DNA of 64,000 bases from Stenotrophomonas tumulicola (GTDB lineage Bacteria; Pseudomonadota; Gammaproteobacteria; Xanthomonadales; Xanthomonadaceae), in assembly GCF_014117215.1 (NCBI RefSeq), contig NZ_JACGXS010000001.1, positions 806,001 to 870,000 of the forward strand, given 5' to 3'. Within the stretch, counting starts at the first letter, position 1. Each line of letters starts with the position of its first letter. Below the pieces are notes generated by a model. The model did no database searches. It saw nothing but the letters and a program-made list of their open reading frames with translations, and was not told the DNA's origin. This document shows positions 41,219-47,723 of this stretch, in pieces. The position numbers and the translations under genes were made by a program.

Positions 41219-42315
41219 GGATGGCTCTCCTCGCCGGTGGCTTCGGCGGCGTGCCCACGGGCGATTTCGCGCTCGCGGCGATTGAATGATTGCGAATAGA
41301 CCGCTGAGCGTGCCGCAAGGATGGGGTCGTTCGAGGCGGCCAGCCCATCGGGCAGGATCAGCGGGTCGAAGTTGATGTCGCGGCATTCACCGGTGGCCTG
41401 CGGGGTGGCCGAGGTGAGTTCCAGTACCCCGGCCACCACCTGGCGGCGATCGTCCGGCCAGGCGTGGGATGGGTCATCGATGGGATCGCCAGGCGCTGCT
41501 TCGATGAGCACCAGGTCCCAGCGGACAGGACCGGCGGCCAGCCGGGTGGAGAAATCTTCGGCGAGGAAATCGGCATCAGCCTGCTCGCTTTGTTCGGCAT
41601 CCAGTGGTTCAACGGCGGCATGCGGCCGCAGTGTCCAGCGCAGCGGATGCCTGCTGCCATCGGCGGCCGTGCCGATGAATGCATTGACGCTGTAGTAGGA
41701 CGTATTGGCCCAGCTGTTCGACCACGGCGCGGATTTCGCCCATTCCTGCAAGGCCTTGGCCTGGGGGTGGGCGGCCATGAAGGCGGCCATCCGCGCTGGA
41801 TCCGGTTTGCCGGTGGCCGGGTCCGGCGTGGAGGCCTGTACCTGTTCCTTGAAGCCTTCTGGCGTGGACACGGCGAAGAACGGGGTGCTGTTCATGGCCG
41901 TTCGCCACTGCTGCCCGTCATCGGTGCGCAGCAGCAGGGCGATGCTGCGGAAGCGTGCCTTGGCATCAGGTGCGTGCGGGTCCGTGCCGGGATAGGACAA
42001 CCGGCCGATCACCGATACGTCCTGTTGGCTGAAGACCCTGGCGGAGGACAGCGGGCTTGCCGCGCCGCTGGCGTGGAAGCTGCCCACCACGCACGTGCCC
42101 TTGCTGTGCGAACGCCGGAAGCCGGGATGCGGTGGGCTGCCATGTTCGATGGCGTTGATGAGTTGCGGCGCGCTGAGTGCACGTGGCCCCAAGTAGCCGG
42201 CGCTCCAGGCAAAAGCCAGGGCAACGGTGCCTGCGATGGCACCAATGCCGGCAAGGGGAAGGAGGAGTGGGCGAAGGCGCGACAACGGTGGCGGTGAGGA
42301 CGGGGGAGATGGCAT
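41215..42315 (-). CDS. Catalase-family peroxidase (SrpA-like), membrane-anchored periplasmic
   Basis: A 366-residue heme peroxidase of the small catalase-related group. An N-terminal anchor (LRPLLLPLAGIGAIAGTVALAFAWSAGYLG, ~15-45) sends it to the periplasm. The distal heme histidine is in GFRRSHSKGTCVVGSF (~90) and the proximal tyrosine in ILAARSAVYSQSFNRRERE near the C-terminus, in the R-x3-Y arrangement of catalases. Full-size catalases have ~480 residues, so this is the short form. It is divergent from the ECF sigma gene. A matching ECF promoter faces it at 42344-42372, and it overlaps the b561 gene. Confidence 0.9.
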   Translation of the reverse strand: MPSPPSSPPPLSRLRPLLLPLAGIGAIAGTVALAFAWSAGYLGPRALSAPQLINAIEHGSPPHPGFRRSHSKGTCVVGSFHASGAASPLSSARVFSQQDVSVIGRLSYPGTDPHAPDAKARFRSIALLLRTDDGQQWRTAMNSTPFFAVSTPEGFKEQVQASTPDPATGKPDPARMAAFMAAHPQAKALQEWAKSAPWSNSWANTSYYSVNAFIGTAADGSRHPLRWTLRPHAAVEPLDAEQSEQADADFLAEDFSTRLAAGPVRWDLVLIEAAPGDPIDDPSHAWPDDRRQVVAGVLELTSATPQATGECRDINFDPLILPDGLAASNDPILAARSAVYSQSFNRREREIARGHAAEATGEESHP

Positions 42316-42343
42316 TCCTGGCTCCGGGGCGGGGTTATGTGGG

Positions 42344-42372
42344 TAGGACGCCCCCGGGGCGCGGGTTATTCC
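42344..42372 (-). promoter_or_regulatory. ECF-type promoter of the catalase-b561 operon
   Basis: On the minus strand, -35 GGAATAA (42366-42372), 15-bp spacer, -10 CGTCCTA (42344-42350). Both hexamer blocks are identical to those of the divergent sigma-factor promoter at 42390-42417. The predicted start is about 7 bp downstream, roughly 20 bp before the catalase ATG. Confidence 0.8.
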
Positions 42373-42389
42373 GGATCCGTGCAGTCCGG

Positions 42390-42417
42390 GGAATAATGGC
42401 CCCACCCAAGCGTCCTA
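42390..42417 (+). promoter_or_regulatory. ECF-type promoter of the sigma/anti-sigma operon
   Basis: -35 GGAATAA (42390-42396), 14-bp spacer, -10 CGTCCTA (42411-42417), the same elements as the minus-strand promoter 18 bp away. This indicates that the ECF sigma factor transcribes its own gene and the catalase operon. Confidence 0.8.
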
Positions 42418-42444
42418 CCTCAGAACGCCCCAGGGAATTCCACG

Positions 42445-42960
42445 ATGCACGAACTTGACGAGGAACAGCTGCGAACGCTGCTGCCGGGCATGCGGCGCTT
42501 CGCGCGGTCCCTGGTGGCCGATGCAGGCAGTGCCGATGACCTGGTGCAGGCGGCGCTGGAGCGGGCATTGTCCCGATGGCGGACCCGCCGCGACAGCGAA
42601 GCGCTCAGGCCGTGGCTGTTCCAGATCCTGTACCGCCAGTTCATCGACGAGACGCGCCGCAATGCGCGACGGCAGCGCCTGGCCCTGCTGTTCGGTGCCC
42701 AAGCGCAGGAAGCCGCGCCGTCCGCCGAGCGGGTGCATGATGGCCGTGCGGTACTGGCGCAGTTCAACCAGCTTCCTTCCGACCACCGTGCGTTGTTGAT
42801 GCTGGTTGCCGTGGAGGGTTTCAGTTACCGCGAAGCGGCCGACGCACTGGGGCTTCCGATGGGTACCGTCATGTCGCGGCTTTCCCGCGCACGTGATCGC
42901 CTGCGCATGCTTGAAGAAGGCCAGACCCACACCAACCGTCCCCTGAGGGGAGTGCCATGA
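42445..42960 (+). CDS. ECF sigma factor, RpoE-like
   Basis: A 171-residue extracytoplasmic-function sigma factor. Sigma-2 spans about residues 8-75 (LLPGMRRFARSLVADAGSADDLVQ, then ALERALSRW..PWLFQILYRQFIDETRR). Sigma-4 spans about residues 105-158 (LPSDHRALLMLVAVEGFSYREAADALGLPMGTVMSRLSRARDRLR). Its stop overlaps the anti-sigma start by 4 bp (ATGA). It faces a catalase/b561 pair with the same promoter elements, so its regulon is probably an oxidative-stress response in the envelope. AGGGA lies eight bases before the ATG. Confidence 0.93.
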   Translation: MHELDEEQLRTLLPGMRRFARSLVADAGSADDLVQAALERALSRWRTRRDSEALRPWLFQILYRQFIDETRRNARRQRLALLFGAQAQEAAPSAERVHDGRAVLAQFNQLPSDHRALLMLVAVEGFSYREAADALGLPMGTVMSRLSRARDRLRMLEEGQTHTNRPLRGVP

Positions 42961-43706
42961 ACCGTCAACCCCCAAACGATGAAGAATTGCATGCGTATGT
43001 CGACGGCCGGCTGGAACCTGCCCGACACGCAGAGATACTGGCCTGGCTGCAGGCGAACCCCGCGCAGCAGGCGCGTATCGAGGACTGGATGCGCGATACG
43101 CGGAACCTGCGCGCGGCCTGGGCGGGCAACGAAACGCCTGCGACCGGGGCGATGCTGCCGGATCTCGGGTCCACGCGTCGCCGGTTGGTGGCACGCCGCC
43201 GCCAGCGGCTGGGCATGGTCGCTGCCTGCGCGCTGACGCTGTGCGTTGGCACCGGGTTGGGGTGGCAACTGCGCGCGGGTGCCGAGCCCGAACACCTGCC
43301 GATGGCCGATGCGGTCTCGGCATATCGGTTGTTCGCTGCAGGTGGCGTGCCGCTGGAGTTCAATGCCGGCGACCAGGGTCGGCTGGAAGGGTGGTTGCGC
43401 GGGCACTTCGGCACGGCCGCCGATGTGCCTGACCTGACCGCGCAGGGCTATCGCCTGCAGGGCGGAAGGCTGCTGTCCACCGCCGAAGGCGCCGCGGCGA
43501 TGCTGGTGTACGAGACCGAAACGGGCCGGCGCATCGGGCTGTATGTCCGGCCGATGCCCTCAAGGACGCTGCCTGCCGGGGAGCGGCGTGATGGGCAATT
43601 GCTGGCGCAGTACTGGTCCAGGGGAAGCGTTGCATTCGCGTTGGTCGGACCAGAGGACAGCATCCGCACGCAGCCGCTGTTTCCCTTGCTTGGCGGCGCT
43701 GGTTGA
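42957..43706 (+). CDS. Membrane anti-sigma factor
   Basis: A 249-residue single-pass protein. The cytoplasmic N-terminal helix bundle (NDEELHAYVDGRLEPARHAEILAWL, residues 7-32) is the RsiW/RskA-like sigma-binding element, but the zinc motif HxxxCxxC is absent, so it is not a zinc-dependent redox sensor. One helix (~85-103, MVAACALTLCVGTGLGWQL) leads to a periplasmic domain of ~145 residues with MADAVSAYRLFAAGGVPLEFNAGDQGRLEGWLRGHFG. That region resembles the periplasmic part of anti-sigma factors next to catalase/b561 modules. It would release the sigma factor on an envelope or oxidant signal. Confidence 0.9.
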   Translation: MNRQPPNDEELHAYVDGRLEPARHAEILAWLQANPAQQARIEDWMRDTRNLRAAWAGNETPATGAMLPDLGSTRRRLVARRRQRLGMVAACALTLCVGTGLGWQLRAGAEPEHLPMADAVSAYRLFAAGGVPLEFNAGDQGRLEGWLRGHFGTAADVPDLTAQGYRLQGGRLLSTAEGAAAMLVYETETGRRIGLYVRPMPSRTLPAGERRDGQLLAQYWSRGSVAFALVGPEDSIRTQPLFPLLGGAG

Positions 43707-43726
43707 GCGGGCTGTCCGGGCGGTCG

Positions 43727-45085
43727 TCACGTGTGCTGTTTCGTTGACGGGCAGGGTGCTTCACTACATTCAAGCGGCGTCCCAAGTTCGAGCCGCATGT
43801 GCTCCAGGTCCAGCGTCCAGTGGTCGAAGGCGTTCAGCACGTCGTTACCAAGCACGCCCTGGCCGCGTGAGCGGGCATCGCCGGATGCGCCAAGCGCCAC
43901 GGGCAATGCAGGCAACATGATGCTGTGATCGTCGACTTCCATGCGGGCCTGCGGCCAAAGCGCGATCTCGCGCTCGGTCGCGCCCCCTGCACCCGCCAGT
44001 CGCTGCCGCGAGGTGGCCAGTCCCTGCAGTATCTCCGGGTGACGCGTCGCGAACGCTGGGGCAAGCGACGAATTGTTGCCACCGCTGTCCAGGTGCAGCT
44101 GGGCTGCAATGCCACCCACGCGTACATCGACGAACAGGTCGCTGCCAGCCAGCAACAGGTTGCGCCCGCGCGTGCTGCTGCCCGCGCCGGGTTCCGGCAC
44201 CAAGGTGCCGGCGTGGTCGAAGCGCACCCGTTGCATGGCACGGAATACGGGAAAGCCGACGATCGCGTCGATGCGGTAGCCACCGGGCAGTGGCATTTCG
44301 AGCTGCGCGTCGTCGAGGATCAGGAACGCCACGTTCTCAAGGGTCAGTCCGGCAAAGTGGAGCGTATCGGCCATGGCAACCTGCACCGCCACGCCGGCGC
44401 GGCTGGAACTGCCCACCCGGGCCTTGCCCAGTGGATGCAGGCCCAGGCGACGTGCGGTACTGGCCGACACCACTGAAAGATTCGCACCCGTGTCCAGCAC
44501 GGCCTCCTGCAGGTGGCCGTTGATCGATACGTACGAGCGCGGCAGCCCTGCCTTGTCACGCGTATAGGGCGTGGTGGCCGGCGTGAACGCGGCCACGCGC
44601 TGCGGTGGGGCAGGAGCCAAGCGCTCGGCCAGCCGTTGCATCATCGCGGCACCCTCAACGCTGGCGGTGTCGCCATGGCAGCGCTGCAGCAGTTCGCGAT
44701 GCGCCTTGGCCGCCGCGAACGCGCGGGCGTAACGCGCGGAGGCGAATGCCGCATCGGCGATGATCGCCTGCGCGGGGACAGCTTCGCATCTTCCTCCTTC
44801 GTGCTGGCCCAGGAAGGCATCGGCCAGCGACAGCGCAGTGTCTTCATCCAACCGGCCCGCCGCCAGGCGCGCACGTGCCAGCTGCGCCCAATCGGGAGAA
44901 AGCGTGGGCAACGCAGCCTCGAGGCCAGCGAAGTCGCCTTCGGAAGCCGCATCGAACAGATCGGGTGGGGCCATGGGCGGCTCTGCTTGGGCCACTGGCC
45001 CAGCGGCGCCGGTGATCAGCAGCACCAGCGATGCCGCCAGCAGACGGGAGCGGCGAGCGGCTGGCCGCTTGTTGGTCTCGGTCAT
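43727..45085 (-). CDS. Secreted protein with two retropepsin-like aspartyl protease folds
   Basis: A 452-residue exported protein (signal LLAASLVLLITGAAGPVAQA). Residues ~40-160 are helical, TPR/Sel1-like. Two retropepsin half-domains follow: YVSINGHLQEAVLDTGANLSVVS with DTG at 198-200, and DLFVDVRVGGIAAQLHLDSGGNNSS with DSG at 333-335. Each is followed by a hydrophobic-hydrophobic-glycine strand (AIVGFPVF; GVLGNDVLNAFDHW). Viral-type retropepsins dimerise through one DTG each; here both motifs are on one chain, as in pepsins. The role, protease or peptide binder, is unknown. It converges with the anti-sigma gene with a 20-bp gap. Confidence 0.8.
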   Translation of the reverse strand: MTETNKRPAARRSRLLAASLVLLITGAAGPVAQAEPPMAPPDLFDAASEGDFAGLEAALPTLSPDWAQLARARLAAGRLDEDTALSLADAFLGQHEGGRCEAVPAQAIIADAAFASARYARAFAAAKAHRELLQRCHGDTASVEGAAMMQRLAERLAPAPPQRVAAFTPATTPYTRDKAGLPRSYVSINGHLQEAVLDTGANLSVVSASTARRLGLHPLGKARVGSSSRAGVAVQVAMADTLHFAGLTLENVAFLILDDAQLEMPLPGGYRIDAIVGFPVFRAMQRVRFDHAGTLVPEPGAGSSTRGRNLLLAGSDLFVDVRVGGIAAQLHLDSGGNNSSLAPAFATRHPEILQGLATSRQRLAGAGGATEREIALWPQARMEVDDHSIMLPALPVALGASGDARSRGQGVLGNDVLNAFDHWTLDLEHMRLELGTPLECSEAPCPSTKQHT

Positions 45086-45133
45086 CTTGTGTATCCTGAA
45101 TCAATCAATAAATGCTGTAAAACAGAAAATAAT

Positions 45134-45649
45134 ATGCGAAATACAGATATGTCAATCAAGCTGTGCCGCGCCTCGCGGAGGCTGCGCATGGTGCTGTGGG
45201 CAGGCGTGGTGCTGGGCCCCTTGCTCACGGCCAGTGCGCTGGTCGGCGCCTGGCAAGGAGGCAGCGGGCTGGGTGGGACAACGCTGGATGCAGCGGGATT
45301 GCCATTGCCATGGGCAACTGCACTGGCTGTTGCGCAAAGCCTGCTGGTGTCCGCTGCGCTGTATCAACTGGCAGCCCTGCTGGGCCAGGTCCAGGCCGAG
45401 CGGTTGTTTCCGCAACAGGCCAGCGGGCGGGTTCGTCGTTTCGCCGCGCTGTTGCTGCTGGCGGTCATCGTGCATGGGCCGGCATCGGCCGTGCTTGCGG
45501 CGGTGCTGGGGCCGCATGAGGGCACCGTTGCCATTGCGCTGGACATGGCCGACCTGCTCGCGCTGCTGGTCACGGCGGTGCTGTGGCTGGTCGCGCGCTT
45601 CTTCGATGCCGCCAGCCGGCTCGAGGACGACCACCGCTCAATCGTCTGA
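45134..45649 (+). CDS. DUF2975 family membrane protein
   Basis: A ~171-residue protein with four helices (about residues 18-38, 54-80, 98-120 and 130-152). It shows the DUF2975 pattern, in which LPLPWATALAVAQSLLVSAALYQLAALLGQVQAERLFPQQASGRVRRFAALLLL is the conserved central block. DUF2975 proteins are nearly always followed by a small YozG-type XRE regulator, and the next gene here is one, 8 bp away. The function is unknown; a membrane signal or partner for the regulator has been suggested by context only. ATGs at 45134 and 45149 are both possible. The upstream 48 bp are AT-rich and contain CTGT-AAA-ACAG (45115-45125). Confidence 0.82.
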   Translation: MRNTDMSIKLCRASRRLRMVLWAGVVLGPLLTASALVGAWQGGSGLGGTTLDAAGLPLPWATALAVAQSLLVSAALYQLAALLGQVQAERLFPQQASGRVRRFAALLLLAVIVHGPASAVLAAVLGPHEGTVAIALDMADLLALLVTAVLWLVARFFDAASRLEDDHRSIV

Positions 45650-45657
45650 GGTAGACC

Positions 45658-45897
45658 ATGGCCATCGTCGTACGCCTGGACGTCATGCTCGCCCTGCGCA
45701 AAGTGCGCTCGCGCGAACTTGCACAACACGTCGGCATTACCGAGTCGAATCTTTCATTGCTCAAATCCGGGCGCGTACGCGGCATCCGTTTCGAGACACT
45801 GTCCCGGATCTGCGATTATCTGCACTGCCAGCCCGGCGATCTGCTGACCTACGAGCCGGATGACGACACCACACCCTTGACCGGAGACTTTGAATGA
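45658..45897 (+). CDS. Small XRE-family regulator (YozG-like)
   Basis: A 79-residue protein that is almost entirely one helix-turn-helix domain: VVRLDVMLALRKVRSRELAQHVGITESNLSLLKSGRVRGIRFETLSRICDYLHCQPGDLLTYEPDDD. This is the YozG/ImmR subgroup, typified by the sequence CDYLxCQPGDLL. It sits between the DUF2975 gene and a secreted protein gene, overlapping the latter by 4 bp (ATGA). It probably autoregulates the three-gene operon. Confidence 0.9.
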   Translation: MAIVVRLDVMLALRKVRSRELAQHVGITESNLSLLKSGRVRGIRFETLSRICDYLHCQPGDLLTYEPDDDTTPLTGDFE

Positions 45898-46595
45898 CTG
45901 CAATTGCCAGCCTTCCGCGTGCCTGCCTGTTCGTGGCCCTGATCGGCGCCTCGCCGCTGGCCGGGGCGCAGACGGCCACCGAGCCGAAGCGGCCTTCATT
46001 GGAAGCACTGAAGCGCAGCATCGCCGACGAGAATCCCCAGGTGCGCGTCGACACGGTCGACCATGAGCGCATCTCTGCCAAACGGATCGATATCGTCGGT
46101 GACGACGGCACCATCCGGATGACGCTCTCGGCGAACACGCCGGCGCCGATCATCGACGGGATCCAGTACAAGCGCGCCTTTGATGTCGCCGGCATGATCG
46201 TCTACGACGCCAAGGGCAGCGAACGCGGTGGTTTCGGCGTGGCCGATACGCCTGATGGCACCATGGCCGTGCTGGCGCTGGATCATCCGGCGATGGACGC
46301 GGCGGGCTGGCGCGTGTCGCCGGATGGATCGGTGATGTTCGTGATCAACCAGGCGCCGCCGTTGATTCGTGATGCAGGGCTGGGCAATCGCCTGGTTCCC
46401 GGCGTGGAGACGCCTACACGGGTGAAGCTCGATGTCGCGGCCGATGGAACGCCGGCAGTTTCCCTGGCGGATGGAAACAGCCAGCCCCGTGTACGGATGA
46501 CGGTAACCGCGGAAGGCTACGGTGCCATCGAGTTCCTGGACGCCGGTGGCAAGGTGGTGCACGTGCTTGCCCCGGAGCGAGACCTGAAGCAGTAG
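45894..46595 (+). CDS. Secreted hypothetical protein, third gene of the DUF2975-XRE operon
   Basis: A 233-residue protein with a signal peptide (ACLFVALIGASPLAGAQ). I do not recognise a named family. The mature part has repeated beta-type segments that resemble each other: KRIDIVGDDGTIRMTLSANTP, GMIVYDAKGSERGGFGVADTPDGTMAVLALDHP, VKLDVAADGTPAVSLADGNSQPRVRMTVTAEGYGAIEFLDAGGKVVHVL. This suggests a beta-helix or beta-solenoid of three or four rungs. Its 4-bp overlap with the XRE gene shows that it belongs to that operon, which in most genomes has only the first two genes. Confidence 0.75.
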   Translation: MTAIASLPRACLFVALIGASPLAGAQTATEPKRPSLEALKRSIADENPQVRVDTVDHERISAKRIDIVGDDGTIRMTLSANTPAPIIDGIQYKRAFDVAGMIVYDAKGSERGGFGVADTPDGTMAVLALDHPAMDAAGWRVSPDGSVMFVINQAPPLIRDAGLGNRLVPGVETPTRVKLDVAADGTPAVSLADGNSQPRVRMTVTAEGYGAIEFLDAGGKVVHVLAPERDLKQ

Positions 46596-46607
46596 CGGGA
46601 ACGTGGT

Positions 46608-47015
46608 TCACGCACGCTGCTGGATCATTTTCCAGCCATTGCCGGAGGGATCGCGGAAGCCTGCATCCACGGTGCCATAGCGTTCCACCGGTTCCTGGGT
46701 GAACTCGACACCGGCTGCCTGCAGTCGTCCATGTGCCGCGCGGCAGTCGTCCACCGACAGCACCAGCGGCGGCATCGCGCCCTTGGCCACGACGGCCTCG
46801 AGCGCCTGTGCCGTCGCTGCGTCATGCACCGGCGGCCCGGGCTTGAACAGGCCAAGCTGGAATGCGGGCTGGTCGGGGTGCTGCACGGTAAGCCATCGGT
46901 ACTCGCCGTTGCGCACGTCGGTATGGACCTGGAACCCAAGCTTTTCCGCGTAGAACGCCAGCGCTTCGTCCTGGTCGCGCACGTACAGCCCGACTACCTG
47001 GATACCCTGTGTCAT
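46608..47015 (-). CDS. VOC (glyoxalase/bleomycin-resistance) superfamily protein
   Basis: A 135-residue protein with two beta-alpha-beta-beta-beta VOC modules: QVVGLYVRDQDEALAFYAEKLGFQVHTD and PPLVLSVDDCRAAHGRLQAAGVEF, ending GTVDAGFRDPSGNGWKMIQQ. Proteins of this length (YykA/PhnB-like extradiol-type) bind a metal in a shared cavity. The substrate is not readable. The start overlaps the stop of the upstream AraC-type regulator by 4 bp, forming a two-gene operon, so the regulator may respond to the compound this protein handles. Confidence 0.88.
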   Translation of the reverse strand: MTQGIQVVGLYVRDQDEALAFYAEKLGFQVHTDVRNGEYRWLTVQHPDQPAFQLGLFKPGPPVHDAATAQALEAVVAKGAMPPLVLSVDDCRAAHGRLQAAGVEFTQEPVERYGTVDAGFRDPSGNGWKMIQQRA

Positions 47016-47491
47016 GGAACCTCCGTTGGTTGGCGTCCTTTTGTAGCAAACGCCTGCCGCCGCCGCTTCTCCGAAACTGCGGTGTCCAATCCGGGGCGGT
47101 GGGCGGCGCGGACGGCGCATTCCGGTGCCTGCGCCCGTGCATGCGGCGCGGGCCGTTCACGGGTCCGCAGTGCCCCCGGGCTCTCGCCGGTGATGTCGTG
47201 GAATATGCGCCCGAAGGTTCCCAGGCTGTTCCAGCCGGTCCGGTAGGCGATATCCGTGATGGGCAGGTCCGTATCGCGGAGCAGGGCGATGGCGCGTTCG
47301 ATGCGGCGTGCAAGCAGGTAGCGATGCGGAGGCACGCCGAAAGCCTGCTTGAACTGGCGGGCGAAGTAGGCTTCGGAAGCCATGCCCACCTGCGCCAGGC
47401 GGCTTACCGGCCAATGTTCGTGCGGCGCGGCGTCCATGCGGTCCTTCGCACGCAGCAGCCGGCGCAACAGCTCTGGACTCTGGCTCATCAC
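47012..47491 (-). CDS. AraC-type regulator lacking an effector domain
   Basis: A 159-residue protein containing the double HTH of AraC/XylS regulators near its N-terminus (WPVSRLAQVGMASEAYFARQFKQAFGVPPHRYLLARRIERAIALL, then LPITDIAYRTGWNSLGTFGRIFHDITGESPGALR, about residues 27-110). A ~48-residue arginine/alanine-rich tail follows. There is no separate sensor domain, as in MarA/SoxS-like members, so activity may be set by expression level. ATGs at 47491 and 47488 are interchangeable. It overlaps the VOC gene by 4 bp. Confidence 0.88.
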   Translation of the reverse strand: MMSQSPELLRRLLRAKDRMDAAPHEHWPVSRLAQVGMASEAYFARQFKQAFGVPPHRYLLARRIERAIALLRDTDLPITDIAYRTGWNSLGTFGRIFHDITGESPGALRTRERPAPHARAQAPECAVRAAHRPGLDTAVSEKRRRQAFATKGRQPTEVP

Positions 47492-47632
47492 GCACCATCC
47501 GTCGGTCGTCGATCCGGCGCGATCTTACGCCGTGGCGTTGCATTGCGGTGCTGCAACGCAGCGAAATTTGACCGGTATTCCAGTCCATCCCAGCGCAGGC
47601 AGGGCCTTTTGAACCTAATGCAGGGCTGGCGA

Positions 47633-47661
47633 TTGACAGCGCTGTCAGCGGGCGCTTACAA
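47633..47661 (+). promoter_or_regulatory. Promoter with LacI-type operator for the beta-glucan operon
   Basis: TGACAGCGCTGTCA (47634-47647) is a perfect 14-bp palindrome with central CG, the form of LacI-family operators. It overlaps a TTGACA -35 (47633-47638); 17 bases downstream is a weak -10, TTACAA (47656-47661). The receptor ATG is 62 bp further. Repression that is relieved by a glucan oligosaccharide is inferred. No LacI gene is in the window. Confidence 0.65.
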
Positions 47662-47723
47662 ACACCCACGTTGGGCGCGGGCTTGGTGAATACTCTCGAA
47701 GCAACCTTGGGGAAGGGCACTTG

